A stretch of 64,000 bases of DNA, taken from Hyparrhenia diplandra (Eukaryota > Streptophyta > Magnoliopsida > Poales > Poaceae). Numbering within the stretch: position 1 is the first letter of the stretch; each line of letters starts with the position of its first letter. The stretch spans positions 186,001 through 250,000 of the forward strand of contig JADLZK010002813.1 in assembly GCA_015847255.1 (NCBI GenBank), in the 5' to 3' direction. Both the position numbers and the translations under genes were made by a program. The notes beneath the pieces were generated by a model. It was given only the letters and a program-made list of their open reading frames with translations. It searched no databases and was not told the origin of the DNA. Shown here in pieces: positions 1 through 13,100 of the stretch.

Positions 1-1323
1 ATCCATCAACATGGGAAGGAATAAAGACAAAGATTAAAAAGAGGGTTTCAGAATTTACATCAATTGCACACTAAATTTACAATTGAATAATACATGTAAA
101 ATATGAATCAATATGCTGTAATATTTACAATACTATAAGAATGACTAAAATGGAATAGAGAAAAAAAGAAGAGAAGAACTTACTGGTCTGCAGGCCAATC
201 TTGACTGAAGGGGAAGGCAAAATAAGAATGTGCAACCTGCATTAAAATGAAAGATAAGCATCTGTCAGCACTTTGATGAGCCTGCAATCATTTGGGAATG
301 CAGACAAAATCTCAAACGCCAATTGCTGTGGCACGTTTATTTACCTGTCAACTGAATTCATCCAAAGCACCAGCAGCAGCAGCAGTGCAACCCACGATCG
401 CTACGCCAGGGGGAGACCTACCCATCACCCAAATTTTAGACCAAGTAGCACCATCTCCGCGGCCTGAACTAGGTAAATTCAAGCCTACCAAATCATAGAA
501 CACACCTGAACCGACAAATCAGCAAGACTCCAATGAGAACACCAAGTAATCTGGAAAACAAGAATAGAAGTTCAGATGGATATCATACATGAAAACTCGA
601 TCACCGGGTGATGTGGACAAGAAAAAGAGCCTAAAAACTTACCAAGTAATAGGACTATTGAACTCCTTTAATACTTGATAAAAGGTTCCTGAAAAATTAC
701 ATAAGTTTTCCATCACCCTTTACTGGGGCTTTGGACGCTATGATGTGCACAAAGGAAACATAAAAGTGCACAAATCATAGGCGGGTTTAAAAACTTTTTA
801 AAATAAAACAAATAAAGACAGGGAAAAATTCATAGAAAAGAAAAATATAGAGACATAGCAACAAAGATATACATAGCACATGTTCTAACACAATTACCAA
901 AGTTTATAAATAAAAGGTTCAAGCAATATTTAACCAACAATTTAGTAATAAAAAAGGGTCTTCTAACATCAAATCAACACTAGAAACATAACAATGCAAT
1001 GACCACCCCCGAGATGAATCATAATAATATGAAACCCTGAATGAAAAACATGGAAACAACAATATAATCAGACCGCTATTTAACATAAAATCAATAGCAT
1101 AGACTGATAGAAAAAAAAGATAGCAATGTATGATAGGAATATTACCACGTAACTTCATTTTTAAGGAGTAAATCGCATGGGAATGCTGGTTGAAGATTGA
1201 CTTGAGGGTACACTCGATAGACATCAGCAAATTGATAAATATCTACAGGTAGATCTCTGATTGATAAAGATAAAACTCGATATAGAGAAATCAGATGGCC
1301 TCCAACAGTCCAAGAACGGCCTT

Positions 1324-2147
1324 TCATCGATTTGCATCTTGCTCATCAAAAACTTTAATATAAACAGTCCCATCAACTGGATCCGAGACAAACTTGTAAA
1401 AAGCCGTAAACTCCTTCCCTCTGTTTCGCCTAATAGCCCTAGCCACAAGCTTGATGCTACTCACCCCTTTTACAGCGATTAGATTAGGTTGCACACCAGC
1501 AGATAACCCGAGATGATTAACAATAAACAAAGATACAACTTGATTCTCTAGAGTAAAAGGTACAACTGAATCAGGCACAAGAGAGTTCCTTGGAGGAATA
1601 ACCTAAGAAGTTAATAAAGAAAGAACAGACTAAGGGAATTACCCGAATCATAAACAACAAGATGGAAAATTAAATTTCCATAACAACTCATCAAATTTTG
1701 AAAAGGAGGGCAATAACATACACAACATACCTTAATTTCGACAGAATTTCAAAAAAGCTAGTCATAGACTTGACCTTTTCTTTCCCAATAATCTGCACTC
1801 TTTTCTACAATGCTTTCAACTTTGTAGAAGTGAACTGATTTACCATTAACTTGAAAAGATGACCCACGATATAATCCAGCACAATCAAGGGGGCACTAAA
1901 ACATACACATTGTCAATAGCCTCATCAAGGCATATCTTGACATCCTTGACAAGTTTGAAATGAAACATAGAAACGACAGTACGACCAACAACTGTCACTT
2001 TCACCTCAGGACACATATCCTTTAAAAATTTGACACACAAAAAGTTGAGTCTGATGTCCATAATTCAGACCCAATACTTCAGTCACATATGCTGACACTG
2101 GGAGATCATTTAAAGTAAACTTTCCAGCCATGTAAGCCATCTGCAGA
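1324..2147 (-). CDS. Unrecognised gene remnant, minus strand (two coding-like blocks)
   Basis: I do not recognise this protein. Two blocks read like real coding sequence on the minus strand. The upstream block (about 2147 down to 1780) begins after an AG acceptor with a Met codon (MAYMAGKFTLNDLPVS) and carries on, through at least two frame changes, into stretches such as VKVTVVGRTVVSMF and FQVNGKSVHFYKVES. The downstream block (about 1600 to 1324) contains NHLGLSAGVQPNLIAVKG and FYKFVSDPVDGTVYIKV, then a stop. The amino-acid composition is that of a folded soluble protein, with no membrane segments or obvious catalytic motif. The flanking DNA is AT-rich and intron-like. It may be a plant-specific gene of unknown function, or a transposon-carried gene. 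The frame breaks may be decay or base-calling errors. Confidence 0.35.
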
Positions 2148-2349
2148 GAATAGATTATAAAATTAGACATCAGAACATCGCAGAAAATAGATTAATACAT
2201 TTGCAGCCATGTAACTTAAGACAGACCTGCCCATCAATAGATTACTCAGATTATTTCCATGATGAAAAGAAAAAATTGTTAGATTAATTAAATTTCAATA
2301 TATGGCTTATTTGCCATGAAGCAGTTCTGATATTCAAATGGCTTAGTGC

Positions 2350-2500
2350 TGCTGTTACCATAATTAGCACGCAAATTTTCTTGGCGCATGCAAAAATAGT
2401 AGAAAAATATATTCGAGTTACTATAATTAGCACACAAGTGTTCCAGGCGCATGCAAATGATCATGTTACGATAATTAGCATGAGAATGTACTACAAATTG
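2350..2500. repeat. Short diverged tandem motif
   Basis: Three imperfect copies of a motif of the form GTTAC(T/C/G)ATAATTAGCA start near 2354, 2415 and 2464, two of them followed by a GGCGCATGCAAA-like segment. Shorter echoes (GTTACTATAATAT) follow near 2525 and 2588. Copies are 48 to 61 bases apart. No function is suggested by the sequence. Confidence 0.4.
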
Positions 2501-3071
2501 GCGCCACATGGTTTCTGTTATCTGGTTACTATAATATCTATATCATTTTACGGTAAAATGTCGATAATGTGATTTTTCCGATACTAGTTACTATAATATG
2601 GAGATGATTTTATGTTAATTTTTTTACGATATTTCAGTTGGCTCAATGCAAGATGAGAAGTTACTACGATTTGGGCTCATGAGGTTTGAAAGCACCAATT
2701 ACGATTAGCATATAACACGTCTAAAGAAATACAATAACCACCACTCGTGTGCTCGCAATATATCATCTTAAGAAGCTCCACATGTTTCTTTTACGAGAAT
2801 GGTGCTGACAATAAACTTCAAAATTATTTGCTAAATGACGAGACTATCGTTGGCAACTGACTATAATATCTCTAAAGAAATGCAAAATTTGGTGCATATG
2901 GTACTACTATGAATTGTCTGGCAACACGAAATGAACCATATCTTTGCTGCTATGAGTTACAAACTCATTTTGCCCAACAGATCTGCAAGAATAAATGGAT
3001 TATCAATCTACATGAAAGTTTGAAGGGTGAGAACTGGAAAAAAAAATTGCGCTGTGAAAGGTAGTACTTAC

Positions 3072-3400
3072 CAACATGCATGCAAACGGAGGGAGCTGCC
3101 AGGGAAGGATGTAGACGGAGAGGTCGCGCCATCACCCAGAATCCACGTAGCGCCGCCCTTGCCGAGCCCCATCGCGAGGCCCTCGCCTGAGCAACGACAA
3201 GGACGTCCCACGTTAGGTTGGAGGAGCGACCAATCGGTGGATGGGAGGACTCGCCGCTGCGGTAGGGGCCGCCGGCTGCCGGATCCGGGGAAGGTGATGG
3301 CGCAGGTTGCCGTCGTTGCCCGTTGGTGATGTCGTCGTTGGCTCGTTGCTACCGCCGCCGGTACGGGAGCAGTCAAGAACACGACGACCGCGAGCCACCC
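3072..3400 (-). other. GC-rich exon-like block with a consensus 5' splice donor
   Basis: A GC-rich island in an AT-rich setting. On the minus strand it ends at a textbook donor (TTG|GTAAGT, donor at 3071-3066), as expected for the first exon of a grass gene. One frame across it starts at 3382 and runs into the donor. I cannot connect it in frame to the next acceptor-like site near 2985, so it may be a 5' untranslated exon of the unrecognised gene downstream at 1.3-2.1 kb. No known domain is visible. Confidence 0.35.
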
Positions 3401-3599
3401 AGGAGTGCCGACGACACAGACACCGTCAAGAACGCGATGGCCGCACCGGTCTCCGCGGTGCCGAGGAACGCCCGGATTGAGCAGGAGCGATGCGACGGAA
3501 ATAGAATAGAAGATGAATTGGGACGTCTCTGTAGTCTCCCCTCACGAAAGGAAAAGGCAAAATCACGGAAAAATAAATCAATGCATGGGTGTATTTTAT

Positions 3600-4460
3600 T
3601 AGTAATAATGAAGGGGACCACATGGAGCCAAGTCAAAGCCTGGGAATGCATGGATGAATGCACCGGCCTGGTGCGCGCGGTCTCGCAAGTTGGGTCTGGC
3701 TACAAAATCAAATATTCTATAGCCAGCTATAACATAATACTTCTCTATGGATCAGATTATTTCTATGAAAGGCAAATTAAAAGATTAGTTACATTTCAAA
3801 AAGAAAGAAAAACATATATAAATACAAAATGGGACAAATTAAGAAATTTACATCATATTAACAAAGAATCTACACTACAATATATGGTGTAAATTAAATG
3901 AACATACACTGTAATAATAAAGCACTAACATTCAATTGTTCCTAAATAGGCAGTAACCAACATCATATGAAGCCGCTTGGCCTAAACCTTATAATATTTT
4001 CAATGGAGTACAAACTTGCAGATAATTTAACGAGTCCAAATTTAAAAACAGACATATACAGGACCACTAATACTAGATAGAATAAGATAGATGGGGATCA
4101 CCATAAAGATAGGATTGAAATACTGTACATATTATATTAAATGGAGTCAAAATCCTAAGAAGTTTGTCACAAAAATCTTCAAGGGACTTCAATTTATCAA
4201 AATATTGTACACAAAGAAGTAGGGACAAGATAGGGAGAAGATAGGGTCCAACACCAAGAATATCATAGCCTTACAAACAAGAGAACAGAAGCGAATTTGT
4301 TTAGATACAGACACGAAGCACAGATGACAGTACAGTACAAAGTCAAATATAAAGTACAAAAAGGGAGAAAAGGAGTAGGACTAGAACCGAAAAAACTAAC
4401 AAAAAATTATGAGATTCAGTCCCACAGAAATGGAGACCGAATGCAAATCCATGGAAGTAG
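3600..4460. other. AT-rich intergenic DNA
   Basis: No convincing gene, RNA gene or transposon terminus is visible in this stretch on either strand. Reading frames are short and frequently stopped. Confidence 0.5.
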
Positions 4461-4462
4461 TT

Positions 4463-4496
4463 AAGAGAAGAGAAGAGAAGAGAAGAGAAGAGAGAA
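4463..4496. repeat. AGAAG microsatellite
   Basis: About six perfect copies of the pentamer AGAAG in tandem, embedded in a purine-rich stretch upstream of the TATA box at 4606. Such GA tracts are common in grass core promoters and 5' leaders. Confidence 0.85.
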
Positions 4497-4605
4497 GAAA
4501 AATAAATTCACCAGAGACCACAGCATGCAGAATAGATGTGAAAAGCAGAGTAGAGGGGAATGGGTAGAGAAAATGGGGAGAGAAAGAGGCAATGAAGGGA
4601 TGCAG

Positions 4606-4614
4606 TATAAATAG
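4606..4614 (+). promoter_or_regulatory. Putative TATA box of the MULE transposase gene
   Basis: TATAAATAG follows a purine-rich region and lies about 340 bases upstream of the first plausible start codon (4942). The first exon from there ends at a strong donor (CAACAG|GTAAGT, donor at 5011), so the position suits a promoter of the plus-strand transposase gene. This is a positional inference; no transcription start can be seen. Confidence 0.45.
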
Positions 4615-4941
4615 AGAGCAAAATTGGGGGATAGAAGGTGGAGAGACGATTGGGCGAAGGGACACGACCGAGAAATAACTACAAACAGAGCGGTTAATGA
4701 CCGCGCCGGATCGAGGAGCCGTGATAAAATATCAGCCATACGAACAGTCATGGGCTCATCGGCAACTCGAAGGAAAAGGCCCGAATAGAAAAGGCCCAAA
4801 AGGCCCAACCAACCATCTCTATGACCTAAAAATCCTTGGACACCCCAACACAGCCGGCGGCTGGCAAAAAAGCAACAGAAACCCGAGCACTAGAGCAACC
4901 CAGATCGAAAAGGCAAGGAGGAGCTACACAAGACTGCCAAC

Positions 4942-7900
4942 ATGGATGAGGACGACGATCACCAACAAGATGGAGCACAAAAAGGGGACGGGATGGATAG
5001 AAGGCAACAGGTAAGTAGAACAACTTATCTTAGCATTAGACTTTGCAAGGTTGATCAGCAATTGGAGTCTTTGATTACCCATGAGCCCTCAAATAATATC
5101 AAAAAAATTAGATCCAACCTTGATCACCAATTCTCATTACATGTTTGGGAATGATTCAGCCATACACCTCAGTAAAAAAGACACAAAGAGATTCTTAGTT
5201 AGCTGCTTAGTACATTCATCTAACAATTAATAATTACAATGCAGGAAATGGAGGAGATGACAGGATACACAAACACAGGCAAAGGGAAGGGGCACATGAG
5301 GACAGAAGCTAATGAGGAGCAAGTAATCACCTCACAAGAGTTTTGGCAAGGAACCCGCACAAGCCTAATTATGGAACAGATACAAAATTCTCAAGAAGAC
5401 GGACCATGGCTACAAGCTTCCAGGTAAAAAAAAAGATGCAAATATGAGTTTACATCTCACACATAACTAACTTACACCTGAAACAAACTTGTAAATTCTG
5501 TAATGTTATACTGTAAAACTGCAGGGAGCTCTGGACCAAGCAATAGGACCATATACATCAATCCCGCTAGGTCATTTCGACATAGAGGTATGGGCATTAA
5601 AAGAAGAAGAGAACATGCCTACCAAAGGTACAATCCAACATAGACAGAATGAGCATAACATTAATAGAGTACAAATTATAATCATTTCGTGAAATAGCAA
5701 GGCAAAATGTGAACACGGAAATGCATGATATGATAGGAAGAAAAGAAGTAACAAAGGAGCATCTTACTGAGGTAAAATTGCACTTGCATATCCATTCAAA
5801 AAAGAGGCTGAAACAAACAAGAAAAGGGCCAGTCATTAATGCAGCAAACATTAATTTAATATAGGCTAAACTTTCAACAGTTTCATATGCAGGAAACCAT
5901 ATGGCCATATACAGCAATGCAGGAAGTCGACAACCTGGGGCCCACCTTTCAGGTAATAAAAACTAGACTGCATACATCTAATTTACATAGGATCTAACCA
6001 TAATATGAACCTTTACTTAAAATGTTTAAAATATTAAAAAATACTATAAAGAGACATAACTAAAATTTGAACTATAGTTTGACATGCAGGAAACCATGGG
6101 GCCATATACCACAATGTTGCTTGCAGACACAAACTCAAAGGTATAGATGGCAATATATTAATTCATTTGTCGAGGCAAACATAATAAAGTTTTAATTGTA
6201 CAGGAAATACACAAGCAGGATTTGAACGAAGGAGCACAAGATAAACAATCAAGAAGCAAGATTTCACCGACAGATGATTCTCGAGGTACCAAATATCACA
6301 AAAGAGGTACTTATCTTTTTTGTGGAGAACAAAACAGCTCACCATTGAATGAATGCGAGGTAAATCAAAATGACTTTGAAAGCTCAAATGACTACATCAA
6401 CTGGGATTATGGAGGCAATGAAACAGACGAGCAGGTTAGCAAAAATAGAAGTAAAATTAAGTGAACATTGTTAAACATAAAAAAGAGATACTTATCTTTT
6501 TTTGTGCGTAACAAACCGAGTGAAGAAACCAAGATGAGCCATCAGCAGAGAACTCCAATGGAGAGAAAGCATATTTGAAAAAACAGCTTAGATAAGGTAA
6601 GAAAGTAGCATAACAGTTAAGCATGCACACCTCATATTTAATTACGGTTAGCATACATTACTTACAGTTCCGCATTGAATGAATGCGGGTAAATCAAAAT
6701 GATTTTGAAAGCTCGAATGACTACACCAATCGGGAATATGGAGGCAATGAAACGAGCGACAAGGTTAGCAAAAATAGTAGTAAAAATAAATTGAACATTG
6801 TTGAACATAAAAAGAGATACTTATCTTTTTTTTGCGTAAACAAACAGATTGAAGAAAACCAAGATGAGCCATCAACGTAAAAACACCAACCAGGAGAGAA
6901 AGCATATTTGAAAAAATAACCTTAGATAAGGTAAGAAAGTAGCATAACACTAAAGCATGCACACATCATATTTAATTACGGTTAGCATTCACATACATTA
7001 TACATATATTAATATTATAACAACATGCGGTATACACACACATGCTTGAAAGAAGTAAAGGAAGAGATCTAGATGAAGCATCATGCAAGAAGGGAGCAAA
7101 TCAACCTCATATGCAACATCATTCACGACGCAAGACTCAAACTGGGAACAAATGAGGATGAAGGAGAACATATCCTAACAGAGGAAGAGATTGACACATT
7201 TATCAAATCGAGAAAAAGCCGCAGCCTAGCCTAGGAAACAATGCACCGATAGAAAGCATGTACACACCACGATGGGTATGGAATTCAACAAAAAAGATGA
7301 GGCAGAGCAATTCTTCACCCACTATGCATACCCGGCTTTGGATTTGGAGTGGTAAATGCACATACAACAAGGACAACAAACAAAAAAAGGGACAATGAAA
7401 TATTCAAGGTAGAAATGAAATGTCACTGCTATGGCAAACCTAAGGAGAAGAAAAAGAAAGGGGGAGAGGAGGAACAACAACCTCTAAAAGAAATACCGAA
7501 GAAGACCAAGAAATACAAGAAACCCAGAAAAACCTCGCTACAAGTGAAGACCGACCGCAAATGTGTAATGTCAGCCAAGGAGGAAAAAGGGATATGGGTA
7601 GTGAGAAGGTTAGACCTAGAACACAATCATCCTCTATACCCTGAGCATAGAGATCATATTTTCAGTGGACACAAGTATATGTCAGACATGGAGAAAGCAC
7701 TTATCAGAACACTAAATGATAACAACATTCAGACAAGACAGATGCTTTCAGTGTTGTCCTATTTGAGGGGAGGAGTGACAAAGACTACCATACAAGAAGA
7801 AGGACATGCAAAATTTCGTAACAAAACTAAACAGAATCGTCACGGGATCCGATATGCAACAAGCCCTAACCTACTTACACGAGATATGAAAAACAAAGAC

Positions 7901-9450
7901 CCAAGCTTCTTCTACAAATTTGATCTAGATGAAGACCTCAAAGTCGAACATGTTTTGGAGGCATTCTGACTCTATGAAATACTATGCAGAGTACGGGGAC
8001 TGTGTAAGCTTTGATGCAACATACATGACCAACAAGTACAACCTACCACTGACACCATTTGTAGGAGTCACTGGACATGGACATACCTGTATGTTTGGAT
8101 GTGCTTTCTTATGCGATGAAACAACAGAGACCTTCAAGTGGGTGTTTCAAACATTCTTAGAATCAATGGGAGGCAAACATCCGTAAAACAATTATAACGA
8201 GACCAAGATAAAGCAATGAAGGCAAAGAATAGCGTAAGTATTTCCTCATACAAAGCATAGGAACTGCTTATTCCATATCAAGAAGAAATGCTACAACAAG
8301 AACTTGAAAATATTTGCAAAAGAGAAGAAGCTAGAGAAAGAGTTTGAGGATATCATGGGCAACTGTGTATCAACATATGAGTTTGAGGACCTATGGCACA
8401 AAATGATAGCAGAATACAAACTAGAAAATAATGATTATTTCTGCAAGATGTGGGAAATGAGAGAGAGAATTGTACCTGTTTACTTCAAGGACAACTTCTT
8501 TCCATTCCTACAGAGAAATCGGAAGAAGTGAAAGCACCAATGCAAGAATCAAACATGATGTGGGTCCTACATACAAAGATAACAAATTTTTGAGAGAATA
8601 CGAGAGGATGATAGACACCATTAATATAGCGTAAGAACGAGAAGACCATGTAAACAAAGCGAGAAAACACGAAGGAGATGGAATTAGGCTACAAAGATAG
8701 AACTTCAAGCAATGGACATGTATAATAGAAACATATACAACAAGTTTATGACACAATTAAGGGCTACAACAAGACTAAACTACAGGAAAATGGAAGAACC
8801 AGTCGATATGAGGTATGGGAGAAAGCAAACCGGGTGCCTAAAGTCCACGTATCACGCAGATATGATGTACTCACAGATCCGACTCAAGGGTGGATGATTA
8901 TACCCGCATTTGCAAAGAAGTTCAACAAGGATGGCATCCTTTGCTCTCACATACCGAAAGTGCTAATTGAAACAGAAGCAACCTCGGATACCGAGAGAAA
9001 TATATAATAGACAGGTGGAGGAAGAAGGACAAAAGGCTAAACCTCAAAACAGTGAGAACAACTACAGAAGCATCTGATGAACTATTGAGATTCAATGAAC
9101 TGTCAAGGAAAGGAGTAGAACTAACATCAAAAGGGGCCAAGATGCAGGAAGCTAAACAATATCTAATGGACGAGTTCACAAGAATTGGAAAGAATCTAGA
9201 CATCATATTATCAACACAAGGTAGTATATTACCTAACAACATACCCAAGGTCGAATGAAGCACCAATACATATCGAGAATGAACACCAAGCACAAATGAA
9301 CAAGTGGAGACAATGCAGATGCCGAAAGCAACTTGAAAGACCTAGAAAGCATAAAGAACAAAGGCAGGCCTCCAAAACCAAAAAGGTGGAAAGATATTGT
9401 AGAACAAGAAAGAGAGAAAATGAAAAAAATTTGAAATGAAGAAGGCCAAG
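4942..9450 (+). pseudogene. FAR1-related Mutator-like transposase, interrupted
   Basis: Degenerate transposase related to FAR1/FHY3. Candidate exons with good splice sites run from the ATG at 4942 (acidic MDEDDD... start, donor at 5011) through short exons opening at AG|GAAAT or AG|GAAAC acceptors near 5244, 5888, 6091 and 6205. The FAR1 DNA-binding region starts near 7273 (EAEQFFTHYAY, then after a one-base frame change FGFGVVNAHTTRTTNKKRD) and ends in the diagnostic WVVRRLDLEHNHPL near 7590-7640. The MULE transposase core follows at 7930-8186 with GDCVSFDATYMTNKYN and ETFKWVFQTFLE; the Asp of SFDATY would be the first catalytic acidic residue. Later pieces (8304-8530, 8712-8897, 9052-9258) continue the family in shifting frames, and the tail GRPPKPKRWKDI at 9360-9400 resembles the usual FAR1 C-terminus. 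At least four frame changes; inactive as read. Confidence 0.8.
6342..6997 (+). repeat. Tandem duplication of about 325 bp inside the transposase gene
   Basis: Two adjacent copies, about 6342-6663 and 6670-6997, share the same order of landmarks: ATTGAATGAATGCG, a run encoding NQNDFESSNDY, GGAGGCAATGAAAC, a GTTAGCAAAAATAG intron-like junction, a GAGATACTTATC segment, and CATATTTAATTACGGTTAGC near the end. Differences are scattered substitutions and small indels, so the duplication is not recent. Because each copy carries an exon and its donor, it would duplicate one exon of the gene. Confidence 0.85.
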
Positions 9451-9459
9451 AGAGCACAA

Positions 9460-10120
9460 ACATCGTAAAATTACATACTAATCAAATTTACATGTTGTTT
9501 ATTATAAAGTTACACCAAACTAAAATGTGTAAATTCTATATGCATAAACTGTAAATCTCATAGATGTGGAATGAAACTAAGAACCATAGCTTCGATTGTA
9601 TCGAAAAAAAGCATTTTTATTATTTCCATATGTGTGGAAGTCCTTGATACAGCAAACATTTTTTAGAAATGCATGTGTGTGGAAGTCATTGCACGTACCA
9701 TGTAGTAACGTAAATTAAAATTTCAAACATTGCGAGGTTCCAACGAGAAGAACAAAAAAGAAGCGAGAAAAGAGATGCATGAAGCGATTTAAACACCAAA
9801 GACAACGAAGCAAAGTCAACGAGAAGAAGAGAGTCAACCTTCAAAAAAGACAAGAAGATTTTTAACTATTTCAATGTAGCTTGATTACTATTGTACCACA
9901 AGTACCAAGAGTACACGCAGTACTATTGTATCGTTTAGAAAATCTACGTTCTACAACTCGAGAAACATCAATTGCATTGCGAGATAATGTCTGCGAATTC
10001 TCCGAATGTAGAAATTCATGATGGAATGTAGAAATTCATGATCGCTACATCACACTAGGAAACCTGCAATAGTTAATAAAACAAAGGAGGAATATTTAAA
10101 ATCAAAGCGTTGATGGCAAG
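9460..10120. other. Gap between the convergent MULE genes
   Basis: AT-rich DNA between the 3' ends of the transposase gene and the Ulp1-like gene. It presumably holds the 3' untranslated regions of both. A 17-base direct duplication (GGAATGTAGAAATTCAT-like) lies at 10004-10040. No further gene is seen. Confidence 0.45.
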
Positions 10121-10129
10121 ACTTGAAAA

Positions 10130-13100
10130 ATTTAGGAAAATTGCTACTTACATCGTAAAGATAAGCGGCAACTAGATCCTTTCTTCCAAGTGTTCTTATC
10201 GGAGAACATTAGCTCATTAGCAATTTTGATGCCAGATTAGGAATGTCCGAGGAATTGAACAGAGTAAAAATTGACGACCGAGGAGATTTCCAATGCTCAA
10301 GAAACCCGATGGCATAGATGCGTAATCGATCTTTGCAGAGAAAATATAAAAATGTTAAAAAACAGGAAAAACTAAACGCATGGAAATCAAATATTCGTAA
10401 TCATAGACAATAATACAATGGTTACAATAGGTATCGACTTACTAATTATCCGGACGCCGCTTTGGAACAAAAAGGGTAAACCTTTTCATAGCCATCGAAA
10501 TCCATATCAACCAAGCCAAAGTGATTCCACCGGTGTTGAAAGTTTGGAATCTAGATAGGCGGTTTTAAAAAAGAAGAGAGAAGTTCGAAATGAACGCAAT
10601 TAAGCAAAAGTAGATTAAATGGAAAATCCTACACAACATACCAGTTTATTTTTTCACATCCACCGATATTGGTCATTAGGACTATAGAAAGAATCCAAAA
10701 AAACAAATGCTCGGTCCTTGTGGTCGACGACAAACACAAACCAGTGATGATCATACGTGACAAAGGGAAATACGGTTGCCAAAATGAATTCACTATAAGA
10801 CTATAAACTGTTCCTATAGTACTATGGAAACATTACATAGGACAAATGATATACAAGATTCAAGCCGTGAAGAGGCCTTGACCGCTATTTTTTCCAAAAG
10901 CTTTAGACAAGATAACTTGATTGGCGTATTCGTGAGGAAGCAACAGCAGTTGATCCTAAAAAACATCATCGGATGTTATAATAAATAAGAGGAAAAGCTT
11001 ATAGCAAATGAAAACAACTGGATAGAGAAAATAACTTACACCAATATTAGAGAAAAAGTATCGGGCACTTTGAAACATCGGGATGACCATTAGGTTGGCG
11101 AGAATAAGTGGTAGCAAGAAACTTGGCAATTACAAAGTTGTTAACAAAACCATCGGGCTTCAAGGATTCTCCAAGGGACCAAAAAGTGCATCCGACCGAA
11201 CCAATTAAGATTGCATCATCGAAAAATATATGAAGAAATGCAACATCATATTCATTAGAATAATTACAAGAAGACATGCAAAACATATTGAATTGATAAA
11301 TCAAAGAAGGCCATACCCACTATTACGAGGCGATGCCAATTCACATATAGCCTTGTAATTCAAAAAATGTCGACTTCCCCGACATAATATCTTTTCATAT
11401 TAATCTCATATTCATCGGTCACCACACGACTAGGCTTTTTATAGCTCTTCTAGGACCATGTATAGGAGGCTTCCCACCAAGAGTCATAGTCTCATTCGTA
11501 ACAGATTTACAAGATGTTCCAATCTCTTTTGGATTATTGCCAGGAAAACCAGGAATCCTTAACGCTGATCCACTAGCATTAGGCACAAAAGATGGTGATT
11601 TCCCAAGCTTAGCATTGTAAAAAGCTTCGTTTTTTTTGCCCATCAAGGCCATTTTCTCGAGACAAAGTTCTAACACCAACAACATCAACTTCGGGGAGAA
11701 GACAACTGGGTGGGAGCAAAGATAGATACAAGTCATAATGTATGAAAGAAGAAAATTTTAAAAACAATCAAAGGCACAAAATAGTACTTACGGTAACAGG
11801 GTCACGCTTTGAAGATCCAGGCTTCAAACAAGACCGAAACTGTGAACCACCAGGTTTCTTAGCAGACAAATTCGGAATGATATTAGGAGAATCATCAGGA
11901 GTAAAAGGGACAGTGTACATAGTAATATCATCCTGAAAAGAAAGTAATAGTTTTTAACATGGCAAAACACACAGTGGACATCAAGATAAAAAGGATAAAA
12001 CAAAATTACTCACATCAGTTTTATGAGCAGCTTGAGCACGAGAATCCTCAACATTGTCAAGATCAATAACATTAATAGAAGGAATTCCAACACTAGCTTT
12101 ATGAGAATGCTTAAGACCAACATCAACACGACGAGTACTACCATCATTAGGACTAGGTCTTTTATGAGATTGAGCATATGGCTGTGAAAAATCTGGTACA
12201 AGATCACCTAACATTGAAATGTATGAAACTAGATTAAAAATGGGAGGGGGAAGGCGGGGCAAACAGACGAGACAAAAATATAAATAACAAAGCTTAACCA
12301 ACATGCGAAAAATACTCACGCTTCAAAGATGAACCTGAAGGAAAGTTACGAACACCATCTCCATCCTTGAATCGAACTTTAGAACCCCCAGAACAATCAC
12401 CTAATATTGTAAACCATTACAATAGCCGAGAACAAAACAAATAAATGAAACAAATAACAACTCAATTCAGAGTAAACAGCACTAACGTTTTCGAGAAGAA
12501 CCAACACCAACATCCAAACGAACCCTCGAGAGCCAACTATACCAACAAGATCCTACATATTCCAAAAAAAGAGGTTAAGTAACCAATAATAAAGTCAAAT
12601 TCTTATAAAAAACTGAAGGAAAAGAGAATTACAAAAATTACCTGAATAATAGGATCATCGGGAACAACATTGACATTTCCGGATGAAGGATGAACCTTAG
12701 CGATGCGAGAAGGCTGTTCATACTCTGAAAACACCTTCAAAACTTTAAGAACCAAATCTTGAGACATTTCTTTGAAGTTACACACAAGCTTCATGAATTT
12801 CGAGAACATAATCTTGTAATTATCAGGGTAGAGAAGCAAGGGACACCAAGTCAACAGAATAGACCCAACACATTCCTTACAATGCTCTTCAATCAAAGAA
12901 ATAACAGATGCTCTCAAACACTCAGGGGACATCTAGACCACAAGCGACTTCAAGTTTTGCCAAGAAATCAACCGCATCGAATTCTCAAAATCTGAATTCT
13001 CATCAAGAATCAAACACTAGAAAAAAGAGAAAAAAAGCAATCAATTACTAATATGACAATAATCGATATCTTACCTTTTTAAAAATATCGAAAAAAATAC

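Noticed and set aside
3027..3892. Plus-strand frames across the GC-rich block at 3.0-3.9 kb
   Set aside because: No domain, no splice framework, and the minus strand carries the better donor, so they look like shadows.
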